Part shown: positions 1-8,213 of the stretch, piece by piece
Layout of the letters: the number at the start of each line of letters is the position of its first letter
How positions within the stretch are numbered: position 1 is the stretch's first letter
NCBI GenBank assembly: GCA_018268195.1
Contig: JAFDWZ010000044.1
Location: 1 to 42,889, forward strand
DNA: 42,889 bases
DNA from: Bacteroidota bacterium
GTDB lineage: Bacteria; Bacteroidota; Bacteroidia; AKYH767-A; OLB10
Direction: 5' to 3'
Translations under genes and position numbers: made by a program
Notes under the pieces: generated by a model
Told to the model about the DNA's origin: nothing
The model's input: the letters and a program-made list of their open reading frames with translations, nothing else
The model's database searches: none

Positions 1-46
1 CAACTTCGGCACTAAAACCATCACGCAAAAACTGATGGTGAGGTAA
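1..46 (+). CDS. C-terminal tail of an upstream gene, probably a T9SS cargo protein (partial)
   Basis: The first bases read in frame from position 2 to a TAA stop at 44-46. The 14 residues before the stop end in KLMVR. A short basic/hydrophobic tail of this kind typically closes a T9SS type A sorting domain, but only 14 residues are visible, so this is inference from the tail pattern and from other T9SS cargo genes nearby. The body of the gene lies outside the window. Confidence 0.5.
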   Translation, partial: NFGTKTITQKLMVR

Positions 47-472
47 AAAACAGATAGGCGCGTGCTTCAGGATTCATTCGTGGTTGTGAGAAAAATGAAT
101 AGAAGAGTAATACTTTAATAAAAATATAATAAATCATGGAGGTGAGATTAAGCGATTATTAGAAGATTTTGATCATACGTTATTCACACTCGTAAGAAGC
201 TTAACTCATACCATGTTGAAGTTTTATTACATCAACATGTCGGTAAACATATATCAACAATTTGTTATAAATCACCCGGTCTTGTCCACAACTTACCTCA
301 TTGATGGGGGAGTTTCAAAATGGAATATGGTTTAAAATGGCACTTGTGCGGGTTGCTCAAAAAATGTAAACTTGCCGACCTTTAGTTATTAGACACGATG
401 CAAGAAACGGGCACGCTCTTAAACAAACATGATAGTAGTGGGAAGAGTTCTACAATCACTACCCTCAGAAAA
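47..472. other. Intergenic region with one short inverted repeat
   Basis: No convincing gene is seen in these 426 bases. The stretch is AT-rich with stops in all frames. The only structure found is a perfect 8-base inverted repeat at 212-239. No clear TAnnTTTG promoter was found directly ahead of the gene at 473. Confidence 0.6.
212..239. repeat. Perfect inverted repeat, 8-base arms
   Basis: CATGTTGA at 212-219 is repeated in inverse at 232-239 (TCAACATG) with a 12-base spacer. There is no T-run on either side, so it is not an obvious intrinsic terminator. It could be an operator or an RNA hairpin in the leader of the downstream gene; function is unknown. Confidence 0.4.
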
Positions 473-1111
473 ATGAAAAGGAAAATTTCGCTGCTGACAA
501 TTATCCTCGCTTTAATGAGCTTAAATGTTTTCTCACAAACATTGTCGAATACGATATGGCAAGTGTATGACCTTTCAAATACTTTGTATGTCTATTTTCA
601 TTTTGGCACAGACACCTTGTCTTTTAGCCTGGATAATACTTCTTATAGTGGAGTGTCCATTATTGATGTTAACGGCAGTAGCTTAACCATTGTTGATTTA
701 CCGGGTGCGCCTTGTCAGACAACAGATACGGGAACTTATACTTTCATGATTCAAAACGATACTTTGAATTTTACTCTTGTGAGTGACGTATGTGTGGCAC
801 GTATAAATACTTTAACTAACTTTCACTGGGTCAGGCTGCCAACAGGTGTACATAATATAAATGACTTGCCTGAAGTGAAATTATATCCGAATCCTTTTTC
901 TTCAAAGGCAGTTTTGCAAATGAATAAACCTGCCAAAGATGCAACCTTGATAATATACAACTCATCGGGGCAGGCAATAAAACAAATTGATAATATCAAT
1001 ACACAGACGGTTGTTCTTTCGCGCGACAATCTCTCAGCCGGACTTTATTTTATTCAGTTGCGCCAAGGAAATAATATTATCGCAAAAGAAAAATTAGTTG
1101 TCATTGACTGA
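473..1111 (+). CDS. Small secreted protein with T9SS type A sorting domain
   Basis: A 212-residue protein when started at the ATG at 473, which opens a clean signal peptide: basic MKRK, a hydrophobic core and cleavage near VFSQ. The frame is open further upstream to 398, but that would put 25 polar residues before the signal peptide. Residues about 23-125 form a compact beta-rich domain with two cysteines and an N-terminal tryptophan (NTIWQVYD), reminiscent of a lipocalin-like fold; that resemblance is inference. The last 80 or so residues are a T9SS type A sorting domain (KLYPNPF start, LSAGLYFIQL near the end, closing KLVVID). The protein is expected to pass the inner membrane by Sec and the outer membrane by T9SS. 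Function is unknown. Confidence 0.8.
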   Translation: MKRKISLLTIILALMSLNVFSQTLSNTIWQVYDLSNTLYVYFHFGTDTLSFSLDNTSYSGVSIIDVNGSSLTIVDLPGAPCQTTDTGTYTFMIQNDTLNFTLVSDVCVARINTLTNFHWVRLPTGVHNINDLPEVKLYPNPFSSKAVLQMNKPAKDATLIIYNSSGQAIKQIDNINTQTVVLSRDNLSAGLYFIQLRQGNNIIAKEKLVVID

Positions 1112-1189
1112 CAACAGCACTTCGGGTGATGGTGAATTTTTAAAAATTATCTCCTACACATAAACGCACATCAGATATACATCATTCCT

Positions 1190-1197
1190 TACCTTTG
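1190..1197 (+). promoter_or_regulatory. Bacteroidota-type -7 element upstream of the DUF3109 gene
   Basis: TAccTTTG matches the Bacteroidota primary sigma -7 consensus TAnnTTTG exactly and lies 14 bases before the GTG start at 1212. That implies a very short leader. No good -33 TTG is visible. Confidence 0.55.
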
Positions 1198-1211
1198 CAA
1201 AAAAAATTGCA

Positions 1212-1793
1212 GTGATAAAGGTTGGTAAAATATTGGTTTCGGACGATCTGGTAACAGAAAATTTTATCTGTGATCTCGAAAAATGTAAAGGTGCCTGCTG
1301 TGTAGAAGGTGAGTCGGGTGCACCGTTAGACGAAGAAGAACTTCCTGTATTCGAAAAAATTTATAAAAAAGTAAAACCCTATCTGACAGATGATGGCATC
1401 AAAGCGATAGAAGAGCAGGGACTATATGTTAAAGACAGCGATGATGATTGGGTGACACCACTGATGTGGCCGGGAGGGCCGTGTGCATATACCATCTTCG
1501 AAAAGGGTATAGCATATTGCGGAATTGAAAAAGCCTGGCGCGATGGAAAAATTAAATTTCAGAAACCTGTCAGTTGCCATCTCTATCCTATACGTATTGA
1601 AAAAATGCGTGCCGGTGAAGCATTGAATTATCATCGGTGGGAGTTGTGCAGCGCTGCGTGTAAGCTCGGTAAGAAGAAAAAAGTGCGTGTATATGAATTT
1701 CTGAAAACAGCCCTGATAAGGAAGTATGGTGAGAAGTGGTATGACAAGTTAGTTATTCGCGCAAACGAATTTATAGAAAGCATGAAGTTGTAA
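1212..1793 (+). CDS. DUF3109 family cysteine-rich protein
   Basis: A 193-residue protein of the DUF3109 family, common in Bacteroidota and of unknown function. The N-terminal half has a dense cysteine cluster (C20, C25, C29, C30 in CKGACC), followed by C91, C103, C122, C146 and C150. Nine cysteines suggest metal or Fe-S binding, as in the related YkgJ-type putative zinc/iron-chelating families; this is inference. The start is GTG: the promoter element at 1190-1197 limits the transcript start to about 1203, and no ATG is available before the conserved VGKILVSDDL segment. No signal peptide, so cytoplasmic. It has its own promoter and is followed by a TonB receptor that also has its own promoter. 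Confidence 0.85.
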   Translation: MIKVGKILVSDDLVTENFICDLEKCKGACCVEGESGAPLDEEELPVFEKIYKKVKPYLTDDGIKAIEEQGLYVKDSDDDWVTPLMWPGGPCAYTIFEKGIAYCGIEKAWRDGKIKFQKPVSCHLYPIRIEKMRAGEALNYHRWELCSAACKLGKKKKVRVYEFLKTALIRKYGEKWYDKLVIRANEFIESMKL

Positions 1794-1808
1794 GGTCAAA
1801 TTTTTTAA

Positions 1809-1839
1809 TTGACATTCCAATGGCAGAATGTTACTTTTG
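1809..1839 (+). promoter_or_regulatory. Promoter of the TonB-dependent receptor gene (TTG-N20-TActTTTG)
   Basis: TTG at 1809-1811 and TActTTTG at 1832-1839 are separated by 20 bases, a full Bacteroidota promoter. It overlaps the potential TTG start codon at 1809, so translation must start at the later ATG at 1863. Confidence 0.65.
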
Positions 1840-1862
1840 ACCACCCTTTAAAACTTTCAGGC

Positions 1863-4019
1863 ATGCGTTTTTATCTAAGTATTTTCTTTTTACAGTTTTT
1901 TTTTCCTGTTGTCGTTTTTTCTCAAACTACCATTAGCGGACGCATTACCGATGCAAAAAATCAACCGGTAGCAGGAGCCAATGTATCTATCCGCGATTCG
2001 TATGACGGTGCAAGTGCCGATGCCAATGGCTCGTTTAAGTTTACCACAAGTGATGAAGGCGATGTTGTAGTAGTTGCTTCCATGGTAGGTTTTACTTCAG
2101 TCGAAAAAAAATTACGATTATCAGGTGGGGAAATAACTCTCAATTTTACATTAAAGGAATCAAGTAATGAATTAAACACGGTCACCATCACGGCAGGAGC
2201 ATTTGAAGCAAGCGATGAAAAAAAGATGGTAATATTAAGTCCACTTGATATAGTGACTACGGCAAGTGCTGTTGGTGATATTTATGGAGCATTGCAAACA
2301 CTTCCGGGAACACAACCCACCCAGGAGCAGGAAGGCCTTTTTGTAAGAGGTGGCGATGCATCTGAAGCAAAAACACTCATTGACGGAATGCTGGTATCAA
2401 ATCCATATTTTTCAAGTGTGCCCGATGTGCCGCAGAGAGGGCGGTTTTCTCCTTTTCTTTTTAAAGGTACCAACTTCAGCACCGGTGGTTACTCGGCACA
2501 ATATGGGCAGGCAATGTCATCTGTTCTTGTGTTGGAAAGCGAAGATTTACCACCTCGTTCAATGGGCAACATTTCATTGATGACCGTTGGTGGGGGCGGT
2601 GGTTACACCAAGCGTTGGGCAAATACTTCCTTAGGTGCTAATGCCACCTACATCAACCTTACGCCTTATTTTTCAATGGTAAAACAAAACCGCGACTGGG
2701 ATGCTCCTCCGCAAACTTTCAGCAGTTCATTGGTGTTTCGGCACAAAACTTCTGAAACAGGGATGCTCAAAGCCTTTTTAAATTATCAGTACAGCGATTT
2801 GTCGTTGAATTATCCGGACATCGAGGATGCCACTAACAATTCTAAGATGCATTTCGGGATGAACAATTACAACATTTTTTCCATGCTGTCATATAAAGAT
2901 GTTTTTGACAAAAAATGGACACTTAATCTTGCAGGTTCATACAGCAAAGATTTATCTCGCGTGAGGCCTTATCCGCAAAGTTTGGTGTTCAGTAATCAGT
3001 TATGGCAGGCCAGAGGAACCATTGCTCACAGCCTTGGAGAGTTAAGCGTCATTCGTGCCGGTGCCGAAGTGCAATATAATCCTTTCAGTAATTTGTATAA
3101 CAACGATAGAATTGACAGCACTGAATTGTTTTCAGCAGTATTTATTGAAGGCGATGCCTATATTACACATAAGTTGGTTGCCCGTGGCGGGTTAAGAGTA
3201 GAAAATTCGTATTTGCTTCGCGCAAGTAACATTGCCCCTCGGTTAAGTGTTGCTTATAAGCTCGGAAAATTTGATCAGATTAATTTTGCCTATGGCGATT
3301 TTTATCAGACTCCTGACCGCAATTATCTTATTCAAACCAATCTCGACCATTTTGAAAAGGCAACGCATTATATCCTCAACTATCAGTATGTGGATGAGAA
3401 ACGAACATTCAGGATTGAACCTTATTACAAGATTTATCATAATTTAGTAAGGGTAATTACGCCAATGCGCAACCCGTATGAACCAATGACTGCAGAGGAT
3501 TCTAAAGGCAAAGGATATGCGAGAGGTGTGGATGTATTCTGGCGCGACAAGAAAACCTTTAAATATACCGACTACTGGATTTCCTATTCGTTTATTGATG
3601 CCAAACGAAACAGCCTTTATAACTATCCCGAAGAATTACAACAAACGTTTACTTCCAATCATATTGTAAATGTGGTTTGGAAACGGTGGTTCCCTAAACT
3701 CCGAAGCAGTTTTGGATTCACCTATGCCTATGCTTCAGGAAGACCTTATTTTAATCCCAACAAGATGGATGAAAGTAATATCCTTTCGGACCGCACGCGC
3801 GACTATCACAACCTTAGCATCAATTTAAATTATTTAACAACCATACATAAATATTTTACCATCATATCTCTTACAGTTGGTAATGTTGCAGGTTTCGACA
3901 ATGTATATTCCTATACTTACAACAGCGATGGCTCACGCAGAAATGCCATTGGACCTACCTCAAAGCGCTCTGTTTTCTTAGGTGTGTTTATTAATATAGG
4001 GCATGACGACACAGAATAA
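1863..4019 (+). CDS. TonB-dependent outer-membrane receptor with carboxypeptidase-like N-terminal domain
   Basis: A 718-residue TonB-dependent receptor. From the ATG at 1863 it has a signal peptide ending near VVVFSQ, then a carboxypeptidase-regulatory-like (CarboxypepD_reg/DUF4480) beta domain of about 85 residues beginning TISGRITDA, typical of Bacteroidota receptors. A plug domain follows (SAVGDIYGALQTLPG..., GLFVRGGDASEAKTLIDGM), then a long beta-barrel with many alternating aromatic strands to the C-terminus. No SusD partner lies beside it, so it is less likely a SusCD glycan importer than a siderophore, metal or peptide receptor; the substrate cannot be read from sequence. The open frame extends back to a TTG at 1809, which lies in the promoter and is rejected as start. 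The next gene follows after 27 bases and may be co-transcribed. Confidence 0.9.
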   Translation: MRFYLSIFFLQFFFPVVVFSQTTISGRITDAKNQPVAGANVSIRDSYDGASADANGSFKFTTSDEGDVVVVASMVGFTSVEKKLRLSGGEITLNFTLKESSNELNTVTITAGAFEASDEKKMVILSPLDIVTTASAVGDIYGALQTLPGTQPTQEQEGLFVRGGDASEAKTLIDGMLVSNPYFSSVPDVPQRGRFSPFLFKGTNFSTGGYSAQYGQAMSSVLVLESEDLPPRSMGNISLMTVGGGGGYTKRWANTSLGANATYINLTPYFSMVKQNRDWDAPPQTFSSSLVFRHKTSETGMLKAFLNYQYSDLSLNYPDIEDATNNSKMHFGMNNYNIFSMLSYKDVFDKKWTLNLAGSYSKDLSRVRPYPQSLVFSNQLWQARGTIAHSLGELSVIRAGAEVQYNPFSNLYNNDRIDSTELFSAVFIEGDAYITHKLVARGGLRVENSYLLRASNIAPRLSVAYKLGKFDQINFAYGDFYQTPDRNYLIQTNLDHFEKATHYILNYQYVDEKRTFRIEPYYKIYHNLVRVITPMRNPYEPMTAEDSKGKGYARGVDVFWRDKKTFKYTDYWISYSFIDAKRNSLYNYPEELQQTFTSNHIVNVVWKRWFPKLRSSFGFTYAYASGRPYFNPNKMDESNILSDRTRDYHNLSINLNYLTTIHKYFTIISLTVGNVAGFDNVYSYTYNSDGSRRNAIGPTSKRSVFLGVFINIGHDDTE

Positions 4020-4046
4020 TTTTAAAATCAAAAAAAATATATAACA

Positions 4047-4685
4047 ATGAAAAAGTATCTATTATTATTAATGTGTATTACAACATCAGTTTTTGCTCAG
4101 GAAAGCAAAAAATTTGTAAGCGCTATGGAAAAAAACCTTGCAACACTAAAAGATGCAAAAACGGGAGAAGATTATACCAATATTGCAAATGCTTTCGAGC
4201 GCATTGCAAAAGCAGAACCTAAGGAGTGGCTGCCGTCTTATTATCAGGCTTTCGCTCTGATTTTGTCTGCAAATGATGTTTCCGATGGAATGAAAAAAGA
4301 TGCTATTTATGATAAAGCAATGGCAGTTGCTAAAGCCGCTGAAGGTATTTCACCTGATAACTCTGAAATAGTAACCTTGCAGTCGTGGATTACTTCCATG
4401 AAAATAACTGTTGACCCGATGAATCGCGGACAGAAGTTGGGAATGGAAGCAGCAATGCTTACCGCTCATGCTATTGAACTTGATCCCGAAAATCCAAGAC
4501 CTTATTTTCTTAAAGGCTCAGGACTGTTTTACACACCTGAACAGTTTGGTGGAGGAAAGGACAAGGCGCTTCCAGTGTTGGAAACAGCAGTTGAAAAGTT
4601 CAACAACTTTAAACCCAAGAGCAAGCTGATGCCTGAATGGGGTAAAGATCGTGCAATGATGTTGCTTGATGAGTGTAAAAAATAA
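4047..4685 (+). CDS. Secreted helical-repeat (TPR-like) protein, function unknown
   Basis: A 212-residue protein with a signal peptide (MKKYLLLLMCITTSVFAQ). The mature part is almost wholly alpha-helical with TPR-like spacing: helices around AFERIAKAEPKEWLPSYYQA, AKAAEGISPDN and AIELDPENPRPYFLKG, the last being a typical TPR turn. It lies 27 bases after the TonB receptor on the same strand and could be its periplasmic helper, which is inference from position. Its TAA stop abuts the stop codon of the convergent MBL-fold gene with no spacer. No known family name can be given with confidence. Confidence 0.75.
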   Translation: MKKYLLLLMCITTSVFAQESKKFVSAMEKNLATLKDAKTGEDYTNIANAFERIAKAEPKEWLPSYYQAFALILSANDVSDGMKKDAIYDKAMAVAKAAEGISPDNSEIVTLQSWITSMKITVDPMNRGQKLGMEAAMLTAHAIELDPENPRPYFLKGSGLFYTPEQFGGGKDKALPVLETAVEKFNNFKPKSKLMPEWGKDRAMMLLDECKK

Positions 4686-5321
4686 TTACACCAAGAAAGG
4701 ATTATACATTTTTTCAAAACCGATAGTTGTGGTTGGTCCATGACCCGGCATAACTTTTACATCAGCAGGTAGCACCAGAAGTTTTGTGCGAATGCTTTCG
4801 AGAAGAGTTTGCTCATTGCCACCGGGCAAGTCATATCTGCCTATGCTCATCTGAAAAAGCACATCGCCTGATATGATTATTTTTTCAGCTGCATGATACA
4901 GACATAAACTTCCGGGACTGTGACCCGGAGTGAACAGCAATTCAAAAGAAGTGTTTCCGAAACTGATTATATCACCTTCGTCTATATATTTTTCTGCCGT
5001 TGGCGAAGGTTCGGGAAAAATTCCCCATTGCTTGCTGTATTCGCCTGCTGCTTCGAGCAGTACCAACTCATTGCGATGAAATACAGGTTTCAATCCGAAA
5101 GTATCATAAATAAGTTTGTTGCCGAAAATATGATCTACATGGCAATGCGTGTTTACAAGCATCACCGGTTTTAATTGCTGGTCTTTTATAAACGACAAAA
5201 GCGCTTCTTTCTCCTCAGGCATATAACAACCCGGGTCAATGATAATACATTCATTTGTATTGTCATAAACCACATAAGTGTTTTCATCAAAAGGGTTGAA
5301 GGTGAATTTTTGAATCTGCAT
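4686..5321 (-). CDS. MBL-fold metallo-hydrolase (glyoxalase II-like)
   Basis: A 211-residue metallo-beta-lactamase-fold hydrolase. It has the HxHxDH metal motif (H59, H61, D63, H64), then H134 (TPGHSPGS), bridging D153 (SGDVLF) and H194 (MPGHGPTT). Length and motif order fit the short glyoxalase II-like hydroxyacylglutathione hydrolase/YcbL group, which cleaves thioesters such as S-lactoylglutathione. The C-terminal substrate domain of true GloB is absent, so the substrate is open. It has no signal peptide and is probably cytoplasmic. It converges on the TPR-like gene with abutting stop codons. No clear promoter was found. Confidence 0.85.
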   Translation of the reverse strand: MQIQKFTFNPFDENTYVVYDNTNECIIIDPGCYMPEEKEALLSFIKDQQLKPVMLVNTHCHVDHIFGNKLIYDTFGLKPVFHRNELVLLEAAGEYSKQWGIFPEPSPTAEKYIDEGDIISFGNTSFELLFTPGHSPGSLCLYHAAEKIIISGDVLFQMSIGRYDLPGGNEQTLLESIRTKLLVLPADVKVMPGHGPTTTIGFEKMYNPFLV

Positions 5322-5397
5322 GTGAAAATTTACGAATGGCGGATGTTAAAATTAAAGTAATATTTCAGTTATGATGGCTGTAAAATTACGAATAAAG

Positions 5398-5405
5398 TAA
5401 CTTAG
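5398..5405 (+). promoter_or_regulatory. Weak -7-like element upstream of the DNA glycosylase gene
   Basis: TAacTTAG differs from TAnnTTTG at one position and lies 23 bases before the ATG at 5429. Low confidence; the only candidate seen. Confidence 0.3.
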
Positions 5406-5428
5406 CACTCACTAACATAGATCAACTT

Positions 5429-6025
5429 ATGCCTTACATCAAACATTTATCTGCCGATAAAAAATTAGCTCCTGTTATTAAACAAGTAGGACGTTTGCAA
5501 CTGAAAAAAAGAAATGATGTGTTTTTGAGTTTATGCGGATCTATTATGTCGCAACAACTCTCAACAAAAGTTGCTGCAGTTATTCATCAGCGATTTAATG
5601 ATTTGTTTGATGGTAAACCCACTCCAGAAAAGATTGCAAACATTTCTGCTCCCGAACTGAAAGCAATAGGTTTGAGCAATTCAAAAACTGATTACATCAA
5701 AAATGTAGCAGCCTTTGCACTTACTTCAGGGTTAGGTCATGCAAAGCTGAGTAAGTTATCAGACGAAGCACTGATTGAATACCTGACACAAATTAAAGGA
5801 GTAGGGAAGTGGACAGCAGAAATGATACTGATGTTTACTCTGGCACGTGAAGATGTTTTCTCGTATGATGATTATGGTATTCAGCAGGCAGTCATTGGAT
5901 TGTATGGCATTCGGATAAAAGACAAAAAGAAGCTGAAAGCTAAAATTCTGAAATTATCAGAAGGATGGAAACCTTACCGCACCTATGCCTGCATGTATTT
6001 GTGGAGCTGGCGCGATACGAAATAA
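5429..6025 (+). CDS. DNA-3-methyladenine glycosylase, AlkA-like (HhH-GPD superfamily)
   Basis: A 198-residue base-excision-repair glycosylase that removes alkylated purines from DNA. It carries the helix-hairpin-helix (IKGVGKWTA, about residues 122-130) followed by the conserved catalytic aspartate D148 in YDDYG, as in AlkA/Mag. The SIMSQQLSTKVA segment at residues 38-49 is the usual N-terminal HhH-GPD signature. It lacks the N-terminal TBP-like domain of E. coli AlkA, so it belongs to the short form. There is no C-terminal Fe-S cysteine cluster, which excludes endonuclease III and MutY. Monocistronic by spacing. Confidence 0.9.
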   Translation: MPYIKHLSADKKLAPVIKQVGRLQLKKRNDVFLSLCGSIMSQQLSTKVAAVIHQRFNDLFDGKPTPEKIANISAPELKAIGLSNSKTDYIKNVAAFALTSGLGHAKLSKLSDEALIEYLTQIKGVGKWTAEMILMFTLAREDVFSYDDYGIQQAVIGLYGIRIKDKKKLKAKILKLSEGWKPYRTYACMYLWSWRDTK

Positions 6026-6131
6026 TGTGTGTTGTAAACAGTTTTGTTGTTTAAACCTTTAGTGAATCGTTATGTTTTTTTCATCGTTGCATCGCATTTT
6101 TTTAATCACTTTTGCGTTTTAGTACCATCTG

Positions 6132-6881
6132 ATGATGAATAAAATTCTCCTTTCACTTTTTCTTGTAGCATTTAGCAGTGTGCTTGTTGCACAAAACACT
6201 CAAACGCAAAAGAGCTTTGCAGTAGTAGAGTTGTTTACTTCGCAGGGGTGCGGCAAGAGTCCGAATGCTGAAAATATCATCAAACAAATTGTGGATAAAG
6301 CCCAATCCGAAGGCAAACAGGTAATTTCATTAGCTTACCATGTTGACTATTGGAATAAATACGGATGGCATGACCCTTACAGCAACATGAGCTACACACG
6401 AAGACAGAATAACTATGTGAGTGCTACGAGCAACAGTGAGGTTTATACACCTCAGGTTTTTGTAAATGGTAATACCGGTTTTGTTGGTTCCGACAAAGTT
6501 AAGCTCAATGCTGAAGTGAATAAGGCACTTGAAACTTCTTCAAAGCAAACCATTGAACTTACGCATGTTTCGCCACTCATTAACGATACACTCTCTGTAA
6601 ATTATACTGCCGCAAAAGCGGATAATAACAGCAGCCTGGTTTTTATTATTTCTGAAAACAAAACTTCTACCCGAATAACCAAAGGTGAAAACATGGGTAA
6701 AACTCTTGAACAGGAAAATGTAGTAAGATTGTTGCAGATATTTCCTTTGAATGCTGCCAAAGGCGTAGTAAAAATTCCTGTTTCGAAACTACGCCCCGAC
6801 CATGGTTTTGCATTAATCGCTTACATACAGAATAAGCAAACAAAAAGAATAACAGCTGCTACGCTGTACGCTTTCAGATAA
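6132..6881 (+). CDS. DUF1223 family secreted thioredoxin-fold protein
   Basis: A 249-residue protein with a signal peptide (cleavage near LVAQ, residue 20). The mature part matches DUF1223: VVELFTSQGC at residues 31-40, then a segment with YHVDYWNKYGWHDPYS and YTPQVFVNG typical of the family, which has a thioredoxin-like fold. The usual second cysteine of the CxxC site is missing here: C40-G-K-S43. A redox activity of the normal kind is therefore doubtful. Exported to periplasm or surface. It starts at the ATG-ATG pair at 6132; a CActTTTG at 6108-6115 is a one-mismatch -7 element. It converges on glutaryl-CoA dehydrogenase with a 3-base gap. Confidence 0.85.
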   Translation: MMNKILLSLFLVAFSSVLVAQNTQTQKSFAVVELFTSQGCGKSPNAENIIKQIVDKAQSEGKQVISLAYHVDYWNKYGWHDPYSNMSYTRRQNNYVSATSNSEVYTPQVFVNGNTGFVGSDKVKLNAEVNKALETSSKQTIELTHVSPLINDTLSVNYTAAKADNNSSLVFIISENKTSTRITKGENMGKTLEQENVVRLLQIFPLNAAKGVVKIPVSKLRPDHGFALIAYIQNKQTKRITAATLYAFR

Positions 6882-6884
6882 AGG

Positions 6885-8066
6885 TTATCCGCCAAAAGCG
6901 TTTTCACCGGTAATATCCATACCTGTTATAAGCAGGTGTATGTCATGAGTACCTTCGTAGGTGATAACCGATTCCAGATTCATCATGTGACGCATAATCG
7001 GATATTCGCCTGTAATACCCATTCCGCCATGAATTTGTCTTGCTTCGCGTGCGCACCATAGTGCAGTGTACACGTTGTTTCGTTTCGCCATGCTTATCTG
7101 TGCAGGTGTTGCACGATTTTCATTCTTTAACTTACCTAATCGCCAAACCAACAGTTGCCCTTTGGTAATTTCAGTAAGCATTTCAGCAAGTTTTTTCTGC
7201 TGCAATTGAAATCCTCCAATAGGTCTTCCAAATTGTTTGCGTTCTTTGGAGTAGCGCAAGGCACTGTCGTAACAATCCATAGCTGCACCTAAAGCTCCCC
7301 ATGCAATACCATAACGCGCACTGTTCAAGCATCCCAAAGGACCTTTTAAACCTTTCACATTGGGTAATAAATTTTCTTTAGGAACTTCCACGTTATCAAA
7401 AACAAGTTCGCCTGTAGCACTTGCTCTCAGACTCCATTTTCCATGCGTTTCGGGAGTGGTAAATCCTTTCATTCCTCGCTCCACTATCAGCCCTCTAATT
7501 ACACCTTCTTCGTCCTTGGCCCACACCACTGCTACATCGGCAAAGGGTGCATTGCTTATCCACATTTTAGCTCCATTGAGCAAGAAGTACTTTCCTTTAT
7601 CTTTTATGTTGGTAACCATGCCGGCAGGGTTGGAGCCATGATCAGGCTCTGTAAGTCCAAAACATCCCATCCACTCACCTGTGGCCAATTTGGGTAAATA
7701 TTTTTTACGTTGTTCTTCGCTGCCGTAAGTGTATATGGGATACATCACCAGTGAACTCTGTACCGATGCTGTGGAACGAATTCCACTATCGCCACGTTCC
7801 AGTTCCTGCATGATAAGTCCGTAACTTATCTGGTCGAGGCCACCACCTCCATATTCAGTAGGAATATAAGGCCCAAAAGCACCTACTTCAGCAAGTCCTT
7901 TAATCAGATGTTTTGGAAATTCAGCCTTCTGACAGGCATCTTCAATAATTGGTGATACTTCGCGTTTTACCCATTCTCTCGCACTGTCTCTTATAAGTTT
8001 ATGTTCATCGGTAAGCAACTCGTCTAACAAATAATAGTCGGGTGCCTGAAATCTGTCTTTTGCCAT
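6885..8066 (-). CDS. gcdH: Glutaryl-CoA dehydrogenase (acyl-CoA dehydrogenase family)
   Basis: A 393-residue FAD flavoenzyme that oxidises and decarboxylates glutaryl-CoA to crotonyl-CoA in lysine/tryptophan breakdown. The whole chain is acyl-CoA dehydrogenase. Features closest to GcdH are GCFGLTEPDHGSNP in the middle domain, the RYGIAWGALGAAMDCY helix, RKQFGRPI, and the C-terminal catalytic glutamate in TYEGTHDIH followed by ITGMDITG. That last segment aligns closely with the human GCDH catalytic region. The frame extends to a TTG at 8087, but a CAAAaaTA (-7 element read on the minus strand) at 8085-8092 overlaps it, so the ATG at 8066 is taken. Divergent from the B12-binding gene. Confidence 0.92.
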   Translation of the reverse strand: MAKDRFQAPDYYLLDELLTDEHKLIRDSAREWVKREVSPIIEDACQKAEFPKHLIKGLAEVGAFGPYIPTEYGGGGLDQISYGLIMQELERGDSGIRSTASVQSSLVMYPIYTYGSEEQRKKYLPKLATGEWMGCFGLTEPDHGSNPAGMVTNIKDKGKYFLLNGAKMWISNAPFADVAVVWAKDEEGVIRGLIVERGMKGFTTPETHGKWSLRASATGELVFDNVEVPKENLLPNVKGLKGPLGCLNSARYGIAWGALGAAMDCYDSALRYSKERKQFGRPIGGFQLQQKKLAEMLTEITKGQLLVWRLGKLKNENRATPAQISMAKRNNVYTALWCAREARQIHGGMGITGEYPIMRHMMNLESVITYEGTHDIHLLITGMDITGENAFGG

Positions 8067-8084
8067 TGTCGTTATTTTGTCGCG

Positions 8085-8092
8085 CAAAAATA
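8085..8092 (-). promoter_or_regulatory. -7 element for gcdH
   Basis: Read on the minus strand this is TAttTTTG, an exact match to TAnnTTTG, 18 bases before the chosen ATG at 8066. It decides the start by excluding the TTG at 8087. Confidence 0.55.
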
Positions 8093-8199
8093 AATTAAAA
8101 CATTAAACTTCATTGTAAAAGAACACCTTTTACTTTGTGGCTCTGTTTTAATAACCAATTTTTCAAACGTGGTTATATTTTTTTAAAGCATAGCTTTCT

Positions 8200-8207
8200 T
8201 ACCTTTG
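8200..8207 (+). promoter_or_regulatory. -7 element for the B12-binding gene
   Basis: TAccTTTG, an exact match, only 6 bases before the ATG at 8214. This implies a leaderless or nearly leaderless mRNA. The upstream in-frame TTG at 8205 is part of the element and cannot be the start. Confidence 0.55.
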
Positions 8208-8213
8208 TGCTCC

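Noticed and set aside
5402..5410. TTAGCACTC, half of the CIRCE heat-shock operator, upstream of the DNA glycosylase gene
   Set aside because: The required inverse half GAGTGCTAA nine bases later is absent; a chance match.
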